Positions 17,483 to 25,571 of a stretch of DNA of 57,971 bases are shown here, piece by piece. Numbering within the stretch: the stretch's first letter is position 1; each line of letters opens with the position of its first letter. Location: the NCBI GenBank assembly GCA_016929395.1, contig JAFGIX010000090.1, positions 1 through 57,971 on the forward strand, written 5' to 3'. The notes under the pieces were generated by a model. That model had not been told where the DNA came from and searched no databases. It saw nothing but the letters and a program-made list of their open reading frames with translations. Made by a program: the position numbers and the translations under genes. The DNA is from Candidatus Zymogenus saltonus (GTDB lineage Bacteria; Desulfobacterota; Zymogenia; Zymogenales; Zymogenaceae).

Positions 17483-19315
17483 ATGGAAAAAACAAAGATT
17501 TACGACAGAGAGATAGAAACCGATGTCCTGGCTGTGGGGGGCGGCGGGGCGGGAATTACCGCGGCGATCTCCGCCTTCCGCCTACTCAAGGGAAAGGGCA
17601 AGGTGACCATTGCGACGAAGGGGCCCCCGGGTCGCTCGGGAAACACCTTCATAGCCGCCGCGGGGATCTCCATGGACGGCGAGTCCGCAAAGGCCTACGG
17701 ATACGACGCAGACGAGTCCTTTACAAAACAGGTCTGGTTCGAGGAGATCGTGAGGCAAGGCTTTCATCTTTCCGACCAGAGGATCGTCGTGCGCTTCGTC
17801 GAGACGGCAGCGTTGAGGGTAAAGGAGCTTTTGGACTGGGGAGGTCGGGCGGGGGAGTACTTCCACTTCGTAAGGCCGGCTTGCTTTTTTACCTCGGGAA
17901 AGGCAGTGGGCTCGGCGTTGAGGCAGGGGCTCAAGGAGCACCCCGGGATCGAGATAGTCGAGGACGTCATCATAACGGACATCTTAACCGGCAACGGAGG
18001 ATGCGCCGGAGCAATAGGGATCGACGTCTATTCGGGGGAGGTGATCCTGTTTAAGGCAAAGACGGTGATCCTGGGGACGGGCGGATTTCAGCCCTTCTCC
18101 TTCAAGTGCACGGCCTCCGACATGACGGGGGACGGGATAGGAATCGCCCTGAGGGCCGGGCTTCCAGTCGCCGACATGGAGTTTCCCCTCTGCATCCCGG
18201 GCGTCTGCATCACCCCGGCGGCTATGCGCGGCTCGATTTTTACCGGGATCTACAGCATGGTCTCGGAAACCATCCCTGGGATGGTCCCTCCGGCGATAGT
18301 AAACGGAAGCGGGGAACCTTTCCTGGATAAAGCCCCCAGGGCGCTGGTCGAGATCGCCAAGACGACCGGGTGGATAAAACTGATATACGCCTACTACTGG
18401 GGGAGGGAGATCGCAGAAGGCAGGGGCGGCCCCGGGGGCGGGGTCTACTTCTCCTTCAAGGACGCTAATATCGATGACTTCAAGAAGGGTTTCGAGACGC
18501 TGTCCGGCATGCTCTCCCTTTGGTACAAAACACCCATGACCTATCAGGGGGAGGATATATCCATCTTCAAAGACGAGGTGGTCGGCGGAAGAGACTGGGA
18601 GGTTGGCCTCGGCCACGAATACAGCAACGGCGGTATCGTAGTCGATGAAAACGGGGCGACAGCTCTACCCGGCCTCTACGCGGCGGGGGAGGCGAGCTGC
18701 GGGTGCTTCGGGGCCTACAGGGGCAACCGGGCCCTGGTGGAGATGATCGTCCAGGGCCACGCCGCCGGGGAGCACGCGGCGGCGTACGTCAGGGGGGTCG
18801 GGGAAGCGAAGGTCGACGATAACGAGATAGAAAAACATGTCGGGAGGATAACAAAATACATAGACCGGAAGAGGGGCGTAAGCCCCTCATCGGCAAGGAA
18901 AGCCCTCGAATCGACGGCCGATGGAGGATTCGGCTTTATGAGGCACGGAGAGGGGATATCAAGGGCGATGGCCGAGGTGGAGGAAATCAAGGGTGAGATG
19001 CTCCCGGAGATGGCCACAAGGTCGAAATCGAGGGTCTACAACCTCGGGTGGATCGAGGCGATGGCGGTGGAGAATCTCGCCCTCTGCCTCGAGGCGGGAC
19101 TTCGCGCCGCCGAGATGCGAAGGGAGAGCCGGGGGACCCACATCAGGAGAGACTTCCCGAAGGTCGATAACGACAACTTCCTCGTAAGGATTTTTCACCT
19201 CCTCAAGGACGGCAAGCTTATACAATCGTTTGAGAAGCCGACCACGACTAAGATCGAGCCGCTAAAGGGAAGCGTTGAAAACGTGATGGAGTATATCCTC
19301 TCGTGTCGGAAATAG
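17483..19315 (+). CDS. Fumarate reductase/succinate dehydrogenase-type flavoprotein
   Basis: A 610-residue FAD-dependent oxidoreductase. The N-terminal dinucleotide-binding loop is GGGGAGITAA (about 18-27). The FAD-proximal segment is GRSGNTFIAAAG, where classical SDH/FRD has a covalently FAD-linked His, so FAD here is probably non-covalent. A second FAD site is the LPGLYAAGEA region (about 395), and a C-terminal helical domain follows. The partner is the small 2Fe-2S protein at 19391. No membrane anchor or full iron-sulfur subunit is present, so a soluble enoate or dicarboxylate reductase or dehydrogenase is likely. The substrate cannot be set from sequence. The gene diverges from the porin gene. 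Confidence 0.85.
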   Translation: MEKTKIYDREIETDVLAVGGGGAGITAAISAFRLLKGKGKVTIATKGPPGRSGNTFIAAAGISMDGESAKAYGYDADESFTKQVWFEEIVRQGFHLSDQRIVVRFVETAALRVKELLDWGGRAGEYFHFVRPACFFTSGKAVGSALRQGLKEHPGIEIVEDVIITDILTGNGGCAGAIGIDVYSGEVILFKAKTVILGTGGFQPFSFKCTASDMTGDGIGIALRAGLPVADMEFPLCIPGVCITPAAMRGSIFTGIYSMVSETIPGMVPPAIVNGSGEPFLDKAPRALVEIAKTTGWIKLIYAYYWGREIAEGRGGPGGGVYFSFKDANIDDFKKGFETLSGMLSLWYKTPMTYQGEDISIFKDEVVGGRDWEVGLGHEYSNGGIVVDENGATALPGLYAAGEASCGCFGAYRGNRALVEMIVQGHAAGEHAAAYVRGVGEAKVDDNEIEKHVGRITKYIDRKRGVSPSSARKALESTADGGFGFMRHGEGISRAMAEVEEIKGEMLPEMATRSKSRVYNLGWIEAMAVENLALCLEAGLRAAEMRRESRGTHIRRDFPKVDNDNFLVRIFHLLKDGKLIQSFEKPTTTKIEPLKGSVENVMEYILSCRK

Positions 19316-19390
19316 GTCGCCGGCCTATTAGATCTCCCGATTTGATCTTAATATGTCGGTTTCAAATTATTTTTTAGGGGAAAATGCAAC

Positions 19391-19708
19391 ATGTCAAGAA
19401 AGGTCAAGATATTCAGATATGACAAGGATGCGGACAAGGAAGGAAGGCACGAGGAGTTCGAGATTGATGATGACTCAGACATGAGCGTCATTGACGCCTT
19501 GAATTACATATACTACAACATCGACCCGAGCCTCAGTTTCTACGGCCACAGCCGCTGCGGACACGGCCTCTGCGCCAGATGCGCGGTCTCGGTGAACGGA
19601 AAAAACTCCATCGCCTGCGTTACCCCCCTGCCCGAGGGGGAGGAGGTCATCATAGAGCCCGCGAGCAAGGAGAGGGTTCTTAAAGACCTCATCACCAAGA
19701 AGCGTTAG
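19391..19708 (+). CDS. Stand-alone 2Fe-2S ferredoxin domain (FrdB/SdhB N-terminal type)
   Basis: A 105-residue protein matching only the N-terminal plant-ferredoxin-like domain of succinate dehydrogenase/fumarate reductase iron-sulfur subunits. The cluster ligands are in CGHGLCARC (about 57-65) and a later Cys in NSIAC (about 76). The C-terminal domain that normally binds the 4Fe-4S and 3Fe-4S clusters is absent, and the frame ends cleanly. It follows the flavoprotein by 75 bases on the same strand, so it probably passes electrons to or from it. The downstream acceptor is unknown. Confidence 0.85.
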   Translation: MSRKVKIFRYDKDADKEGRHEEFEIDDDSDMSVIDALNYIYYNIDPSLSFYGHSRCGHGLCARCAVSVNGKNSIACVTPLPEGEEVIIEPASKERVLKDLITKKR

Positions 19709-19913
19709 GCAAGACAGCGGCATTGAAGATTCAGGTGGCTTGTTTACCTATTCGGGTACGGCGGCCAAACCACTCCCAGACGTCACAGCTCTCACGTTTA
19801 CGACTCGGAGTCATAAATCCACATCAAATGAAGTAATAATATCTCCACCTATTTCCAAGATTTATGGTATACTAAAACAGTAATAATATACGCTGTCGAA
19901 GGGAGGGAAACCA

Positions 19914-20603
19914 ATGGCGAAAAACGGTAAAGGCGGGGATAAAAAGACGGGAGGAGGAGACAAGACCGGCTCCATCGATGACTACAATGAGGGAATGGAG
20001 CTTTTGGATAAAGCGCTGAATGAGTTGTCGGGAGGAGATAAGGGAGGCGCAAGGGAGGATTTTGTTAAGGCCTGTGAGAGCTTTAAGGCAGCCGTAGGCA
20101 AGAAGGTTTTTTTCCCGGAGGCCTACTACGGCTGGGGGGAGTCCCTGAAGCAGATTGCGAAGATCGATGACGATGAGACGCTGTCCGAGGAGGCGATCGA
20201 AAAATATATGGCCTCGGGGCTCCAATTCGTGGTCGACGGAAGGCTGATGGAAAGGCCCTTCATCGACGCCCACAACATCGGCCCGAAGGACAAGAGGCAC
20301 AGGATGATCTTTGCGCTTTACATCCTCACCATGCAGGTCATAAAGGGAAAGGTCATGGACAACAACGAAACAGACCTCCTGCAGGATATCCGGGCCACCC
20401 TCACATCCCCCCCCGTCATTCTCACATTGGTGGACACGCTCATCTCAGAGAAAAAGGAGAGACAGTCGATCAAAGAGGACGACGACCTGATCGCCATCGC
20501 CACAAAGATATTGATAAACGTTCTGATCGATAACGATGTTACAAAACCTGAAGGCCCGGCGGACGATATGAGCGAAAACTCGGACAACAAAAAGCTGAAC
20601 TGA
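19914..20603 (+). CDS. Unknown repeat-like helical protein
   Basis: A 229-residue soluble protein. It starts with a Gly/Lys-rich low-complexity segment (residues 1-20). Amphipathic helices then follow, with a TPR-like appearance (YNEGMELLDKALNEL, then FVKACESFKAAV, then AYYGWGESLKQIA). The tail is acidic and Asn/Lys-rich. A strong AGGGAGG site precedes the ATG. No enzyme motif or export signal is seen. It is likely a protein-interaction scaffold, and specific function is unknown. Confidence 0.7.
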   Translation: MAKNGKGGDKKTGGGDKTGSIDDYNEGMELLDKALNELSGGDKGGAREDFVKACESFKAAVGKKVFFPEAYYGWGESLKQIAKIDDDETLSEEAIEKYMASGLQFVVDGRLMERPFIDAHNIGPKDKRHRMIFALYILTMQVIKGKVMDNNETDLLQDIRATLTSPPVILTLVDTLISEKKERQSIKEDDDLIAIATKILINVLIDNDVTKPEGPADDMSENSDNKKLN

Positions 20604-20899
20604 GTATCTTTCATTCCCTCAATACCTCCCTCGATATAGATCCCTCAATATAGCGATACCAGACCTGTATCAATCAGCCTATCCCGAAAATTGGACCTTA
20701 AGGCCAGACAATTCCTAATATGATAGGATTCGTGTTGTCGATCCATTCTTTGAAAATATTACTATCGCAATTGGATATTGCAGTTTCAACATAAAGAGCG
20801 CTTTCAAATATAATTTATTCATTTCAAATTCTATACTATTAAACCTTTCAATTAAGAATAAAATTTATATTTTTCACCACAATATATGCTAATTTATTC
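20604..20899. other. AT-rich gap before the 44-residue gene
   Basis: About 300 bases with no coding signal. Composition falls sharply from the preceding gene to about 30 % GC and stays low through the small gene at 21002. No other structure is recognised. Confidence 0.5.
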
Positions 20900-20928
20900 T
20901 TGACATCTACAATATATTGTGTTAGAAA
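20900..20928 (+). promoter_or_regulatory. Sigma-70-like promoter with a palindrome in its spacer
   Basis: TTGACA (20900-20905) and TAGAAA (20923-20928) are 17 bases apart. An alternative TATAAT is at 20933. The spacer contains the perfect 12-bp palindrome ACAATATATTGT (20909-20920), placed where a repressor would block the promoter. It drives the small gene at 21002. Confidence 0.5.
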
Positions 20929-21001
20929 TATATATAATTGTGCTGAATTGTACGACTCAGTTATAAAATACTAAATTATCTTGCTAAAGGAGGTGATAAT
21001 A

Positions 21002-21136
21002 ATGGCTAATAGGAAAACTAGAAAAATTGGTAGAGATGCTAAAACTGGAAAGTTTATCCCTACTAAAGAAGCAAAGATAAGACCTAATACTACTGTTGTT
21101 GAAACAATAAAAAATCCAACAAAAAAAAAGAAGTGA
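21002..21136 (+). CDS. 44-residue basic protein
   Basis: A short gene below common ORF cut-offs, reading MANRKTRKIGRDAKTGKFIP followed by an IRPNTTVVETI segment and a Lys-rich tail. A full AAAGGAGGTGATAAT ribosome-binding site, a promoter upstream and a perfect hairpin downstream make it a convincing gene. The GRDAKTGKF...TTVVETI pattern is one I associate with a small conserved family of unknown function in bacteria and mobile DNA (recalled, not searched). It is very AT-rich against GC-rich neighbours, so it was probably transferred. Confidence 0.8.
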   Translation: MANRKTRKIGRDAKTGKFIPTKEAKIRPNTTVVETIKNPTKKKK

Positions 21137-21254
21137 AATTAATTCAATATCACTTCTAAGTTGAGCCAAATTGTTTATCCAAGAACGCCGAATAAACAAT
21201 CCTTTGCTCTTAAATGGGACTTTTCAATCGAAAACTGATTTTCACTGTAAAAAC

Positions 21255-21290
21255 AAACAGCTTTGTGTGAAATAACAAAGCTGTTTTTGT
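21255..21290. terminator. Perfect 12-bp hairpin terminator
   Basis: AAACAGCTTTGT (21255-21266) and ACAAAGCTGTTT (21275-21286) are exact complements with an 8-base loop. A T-rich end lies on the right and an A-run on the left, so it may work in both directions. It lies about 120 bases after the small gene and 130 bases downstream of the convergent phosphodiesterase gene's stop. Confidence 0.75.
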
Positions 21291-21420
21291 ATAATGACAA
21301 ATTACTTACAAATCGTTTACGCCAAGAGCGTCAAGTTGACCGCCTCCTCCTTTTCTCAAAAATCTCCCCTTCCTTGTGCAGGCAGAGACGGATCAAGGCC
21401 TAATATCTTATATCAAGGGC

Positions 21421-23406
21421 TTATATAAAGGGATCCCCCTTGATGGAACGATCCGGCTTTATCCCTACAGCCTTCAGCACCGTGGGAGCCACGTCCATAC
21501 CTCTCGGGGCCTTTCCCTTTGTCTTCGCGTTGGAAAAGAGTATCCCGGGGACGATCTCCGGGTCCACTATGTGGTCTCCGCTCCACTGCTTGTTGTTGGG
21601 GGCCAAAAGTCCTCTCGGGGTTCCCCCTATCGCCGTCTGCCAGCTCATCCTGTACCCGGCCTCGAAGCCGACTATCAGATCGGGTGAATCCTCGATATAT
21701 TTTTCTGAGTATATGTCGTTCGCCTCGTAGACGTTTCTGAAGATCCGCCCGCCCGTCTCCGGATCGACCGCCTTGACAAGCTCCGCCCTGATCTTGTCCC
21801 TTAATTTTTTTGCCTCCCCCGCCTCGACGATACCCCCCGACTCCCTCCCCTTCAGGTTAAGGTAGATGCTCGAAAAGCCGAGGGAGTAGGCCTTCGTCTT
21901 CTTCCAGTCGACACCCCTGAAAAGCGCCCCCCCGTCACTGTCTTTCGGGTCCGGCTCGCTTTTTAATGTCATCAATTCGTTATCGACAAGCCAACGGTTT
22001 ACGTGGAAGCCCTTCCTGAAGCTCGTAAAGCCGTGGTCGGAGCAAACGATAAGGAGGGTCTTGTCGTCCACGTGGCCGGAGAGGATATCGCCTATGATCT
22101 TGTCCGTGCGCTTGTAGTAGTCCCGGATGATGCCCCCGTATCTTGCCTCGCCTTCCTTTGTGTAGAGGGGATGCTCCTTGTCCAGAAACCGCCAGAACAT
22201 GTGTTGTATCCTGTCGGTGGTGTCGATAACGAAGGAGAAAACCCCCTCCTTGAAATTTCCGAGGCCGTAATCCAACATCTTCTCCCGCTCCACCATGATG
22301 TCGTCGCACATGGAGATGAAGGCGTCGTCATCGAGGACCCCCTCGTTCACAGGTTTCGTGTCCTCTGGGATGCCCAGGGTGTGATACAGCCCCCCGATGT
22401 TCTTTGCTATCTCTCCCGCGTAATCGTCGGTGCGGGATATAATGAAGCAGGGATCTTGGGGGTTGACCTGAAGCGGCGTAAGATATATGCCGGTCTCCGG
22501 CTCTGTGCTCACGACGTAAAAGCGCCCTATTCCGGAGACCTTTTTCAAAGCTCCGCCCGAAAACTCCATGGGAACCCACTCCGTCCACTTCCCCGCATTC
22601 GCCTCCACCGCCTTTCCGGCAACCTCGAGGATCAGCCCGTCCCCTCCCCCCCTGATAATCTTGAGGGGTATCGTGGAATCCTTGGCGCCGGTGAGGCCTG
22701 CGACCGAAGGCCCTACGATCTTCGTCTCCGCAACCTGATTGGCGCCCTCCCCCTTGAACTTGAGCTGTACGATCTTCTCCCAACCCTCCTTAGACTTGTC
22801 AGGCTCCGCGGAGGAGAAGAAGGTGTACCTCCCCAGCCCCCCCTTGATGTCCGGCACCCCGAGGCCCGCAAGGAGCTTACCCGATCCGTTACCCGGCGGG
22901 AAGGTCATCGGCCATCGGATGGAGAAGGAGGGAATCCCAGCCTCCGAGGTGTAGTCCCAGAAGAACTTCGCCAGGGAGGTGGGGTCGAACATCTTCTCCC
23001 TTATGCCAAGGACGTTCTTTCGGTTGATCTTCAAAACCCCGAGGTCCGGCATGTAGTTTTTGGGGTTTCTCACGATAAAATCGAAGACGCCGTGACCGCC
23101 GGAGTCCGCCCCAGTCCCGATATTGCTCCAGGAAACGGGGCTCTGGGGCGGGTTGGAGGCGCCGAGTCGTGAATAGGAACCGGTCTGAGCCAGCACCTTG
23201 AAGTTGGGCACGTCGCCTTCGGAAATAAACTTATCCATCAGATTTGGGTCGATCCCGTCGATGCCCAAAACAATCACTCTGTCATACATCTTTTTTCCCC
23301 ACGATAACTTAAGTCCCCCGTCACACCCGGAATAGACGGGGAATGATGACAGGGTAAGGGCGGAAGCGAAATAGGACAGACCCTTTAAAAACTCCCTTCT
23401 ATCCAC
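21421..23406 (-). CDS. Exported type I phosphodiesterase/nucleotide pyrophosphatase family protein
   Basis: A 661-residue alkaline-phosphatase-superfamily hydrolase. A twin-arginine signal (MDRREFLKGL) and a hydrophobic stretch are followed by a Cys near residue 28, so it is exported by Tat and perhaps lipid-anchored. Metal-binding and nucleophile segments are visible: VIVLGIDGIDPNLM (about 45-58), SWSNIGTGADSGGHG with the likely Thr nucleophile (about 95), and CSDHGFTSF (about 460). It would cleave phosphodiester or pyrophosphate bonds outside the cytoplasm; the substrate is unknown. The start is GTG, two bases after the stop of the upstream membrane-protein gene, so the two are co-translated. 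Confidence 0.85.
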   Translation of the reverse strand: MDRREFLKGLSYFASALTLSSFPVYSGCDGGLKLSWGKKMYDRVIVLGIDGIDPNLMDKFISEGDVPNFKVLAQTGSYSRLGASNPPQSPVSWSNIGTGADSGGHGVFDFIVRNPKNYMPDLGVLKINRKNVLGIREKMFDPTSLAKFFWDYTSEAGIPSFSIRWPMTFPPGNGSGKLLAGLGVPDIKGGLGRYTFFSSAEPDKSKEGWEKIVQLKFKGEGANQVAETKIVGPSVAGLTGAKDSTIPLKIIRGGGDGLILEVAGKAVEANAGKWTEWVPMEFSGGALKKVSGIGRFYVVSTEPETGIYLTPLQVNPQDPCFIISRTDDYAGEIAKNIGGLYHTLGIPEDTKPVNEGVLDDDAFISMCDDIMVEREKMLDYGLGNFKEGVFSFVIDTTDRIQHMFWRFLDKEHPLYTKEGEARYGGIIRDYYKRTDKIIGDILSGHVDDKTLLIVCSDHGFTSFRKGFHVNRWLVDNELMTLKSEPDPKDSDGGALFRGVDWKKTKAYSLGFSSIYLNLKGRESGGIVEAGEAKKLRDKIRAELVKAVDPETGGRIFRNVYEANDIYSEKYIEDSPDLIVGFEAGYRMSWQTAIGGTPRGLLAPNNKQWSGDHIVDPEIVPGILFSNAKTKGKAPRGMDVAPTVLKAVGIKPDRSIKGDPFI

Positions 23407-23408
23407 TG

Positions 23409-23672
23409 TTAAATCTCCGTCTTGTCTTTCAAGGCCTTCTCTTCTATTTCTGCCTCGACCTCGGAGTCGATCTTATTCTTCTTGAACACCCTGTTGTAGA
23501 GCATCTTGACCGGCTTTATGGCAATGGCTATGAACGCCGCGCCGGCGGCGATCATGTACCCTATGGCGCCGAATATGACCGAACCGGTGCCCGGATCGAT
23601 ATAGGCCATCGCCGGATAGGCCCCGAAGGCCGAAAAAAAGATAAAGACCGCCGCCATAACCAGAATACGCAT
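23409..23672 (-). CDS. Small YIDPGTGS-type membrane protein
   Basis: An 87-residue protein if started at the internal ATG (MRILVMAAVF), which has a GGGAGG site 7 bases upstream; a longer frame to 23738 has none. The N-terminal signal or membrane segment leads to AYIDPGTGSVIFGAIGYMI, a motif seen in small proteins of unknown function. A second membrane helix and a charged, coiled C-terminus follow. It ends two bases before the phosphodiesterase start, so it probably acts with that exported enzyme at the inner membrane. Confidence 0.78.
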   Translation of the reverse strand: MRILVMAAVFIFFSAFGAYPAMAYIDPGTGSVIFGAIGYMIAAGAAFIAIAIKPVKMLYNRVFKKNKIDSEVEAEIEEKALKDKTEI

Positions 23673-23892
23673 AACTTTCCCTCCCAATCTCTTTACGTCT
23701 ATGTATCTGAACTTCACGGTTTTTAGAACCGAGCTCAAATATCCGAATATAGACCCCTCTCCGCCATCAGGTTCAAAGAGAGGGATATTAATTACCTCAA
23801 CACTTATCCTTATATATTACCAGAGTTTCCCTGAAAGCGCAAGCCGAATCCCGGCCCATCCAACATTCCGTTTACTGTTATCCGGCCCCCGC

Positions 23893-25314
23893 CTACCACT
23901 TCTTCGGCTCAAAGGAGCCTTCCCACTTGACGATCATAGCCTCCAGCTCCTTCATCACTTCAGGGTAGGTGTGGCCCACGTTGTAGCGCTCGTTCGGGTC
24001 AACCTCCATGTCGAAGAGCCAGGGACCCTTGAACTGGAGGTTGCTCGGCCAGACGTAGACGTTGTGCTTTCGCATGTACTTCCACCTGCCGACCCTGATC
24101 GCCTCTACCTTCTCCGCGTGGTAATAGTAGATCGCCTCGTTGGGGGAGCTTTCGTCACCCTTGAACATGTGCATCATGTTCCTGCCGTCTATAGGGCGGT
24201 CGTCCGGGAGGGGAACTCCGGCTATGGATAGAAACGTCGGATAGAAATCGAGGTTGATGGCGGCACCCTTGTTTACCGTTCCCGGCCTTATCACCCCCGG
24301 CCAGCGGGCTATCATCGGGACGCGGACTCCCCCCTCGTAGGTCAGCCCCTTGCACCCCCGCATCCCGGCGGGGCTTCCCTCGAAGAGCTGGCCGTTGTCG
24401 TTTGTAAAGACCACAATTGTGTTTTCGGAAAGTCCCAGCTCGTCAAGCTTTTTTAAGACCTCGCCGACGCTCCAGTCGATCTCCTCCACCGTGTCCCCGT
24501 AGAGACCCCCCTTCGATTTCCCCAAAAAGTCGTCCGAGGCGTGGTACGGATGGTGGGGAAACGTGTGGGCAAAGTAGAGGAAGAACGGCGCGTCCTTCGA
24601 GCGCTCGATGAAATCGACCGCCTCCACCGTATACCTCTTCGTCAGGGTTGTCTGATCCGTTATATGCCCTTCGAGGACCGTGTCGTTTCTCATAAGGATA
24701 AAAGGCTTCATGTCGTTTACGCCCGGGGAGCCGTAGAAGTAGTCGAAGCCGTTGAGGTTGGGTGAATATTCCGGCGCATAACCCAGGTGCCACTTGCCTA
24801 TAATGCACGTGGCGTAGCCCGCATCCTTCAGCCCCTCGGCCAGCGTGTACTCGTCCGCTGGAATCCCCACGCAACTCCCAGGATCCCCCAGGTCGAGTAT
24901 CCCTAAAAGGCCTATCTTCTCGTAAAAGCCATACTCAAGTTTTGTTTTTAAGGGGATCTCGTCCGGGATGAGGGCGAGGTTCAGGTCGACCCGGGCGGGG
25001 TACCGTCCAGTCAAGAGACCGTACCTCGACGGGGAACAAACCGGGGAGCATACGTAGAAGTCCGTGAACCTCATTCCCTCGGCTGCCAGCCGGTCAATAT
25101 TCGGGGTCCTTATGCTCTTGCCGCCGTAGCAGCCGAGGTCGCCGTATCCCATGTCGTCGGTCATGATAAAGACTATATTGGGAAGGTTCTTCTGCTCCTC
25201 CCCAAAGGCGAGCCCCGATGAGAGAAGGTAGCCCGATCCCCCGCTCAATGCCGCCGCCGTCAAAAGGGAACCCCCATACCTCATCAGGTCTCTTCTCGAT
25301 AACTTATTATCCAT
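23893..25314 (-). CDS. Tat-exported sulfatase
   Basis: A 473-residue type I sulfatase from the internal ATG (MDNKLSRRDLM). I chose it because a GGGGGTG ribosome-binding site lies just ahead; the longer frame adds 8 residues. The twin-arginine motif SRRDLM precedes a hydrophobic segment. NIVFIMTDDMGYGDLG supplies metal ligands and CSPSR (Cys93) is the site modified to formylglycine. No maturase gene is in the window, so maturation depends on an enzyme elsewhere. It hydrolyses sulfate esters in the periplasm; the substrate is unknown. It has the same direction as the phosphodiesterase pair but is 155 bases away from it. Confidence 0.9.
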   Translation of the reverse strand: MDNKLSRRDLMRYGGSLLTAAALSGGSGYLLSSGLAFGEEQKNLPNIVFIMTDDMGYGDLGCYGGKSIRTPNIDRLAAEGMRFTDFYVCSPVCSPSRYGLLTGRYPARVDLNLALIPDEIPLKTKLEYGFYEKIGLLGILDLGDPGSCVGIPADEYTLAEGLKDAGYATCIIGKWHLGYAPEYSPNLNGFDYFYGSPGVNDMKPFILMRNDTVLEGHITDQTTLTKRYTVEAVDFIERSKDAPFFLYFAHTFPHHPYHASDDFLGKSKGGLYGDTVEEIDWSVGEVLKKLDELGLSENTIVVFTNDNGQLFEGSPAGMRGCKGLTYEGGVRVPMIARWPGVIRPGTVNKGAAINLDFYPTFLSIAGVPLPDDRPIDGRNMMHMFKGDESSPNEAIYYYHAEKVEAIRVGRWKYMRKHNVYVWPSNLQFKGPWLFDMEVDPNERYNVGHTYPEVMKELEAMIVKWEGSFEPKKW

Positions 25315-25571
25315 AACAACACCCCCTTGAAAATCCATCGGAATAAATCTTTTCCATCCGCTATCAGTTTAACACATCGGGGGGCCCTTTTACAATGATA
25401 TTACAAGGAGATTACAAGGACTTCATTTGCATATCTCAATTTCAGCTCTTATTTTTCGGCAATTCAGGTTAAGGCTTGTAATCCGACAAAATCTCTGATA
25501 ATCTATACCGAATTTCGGATTTCGGCAACGCCGATTGACCAGTTTTTTAAGATATTTTTAATTCAGCCGAT

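Noticed and set aside
22003-23172. Long plus-strand open frame (389 codons) inside the phosphodiesterase gene
   Set aside because: Antisense shadow in GC-rich DNA; the minus strand has clear family motifs.
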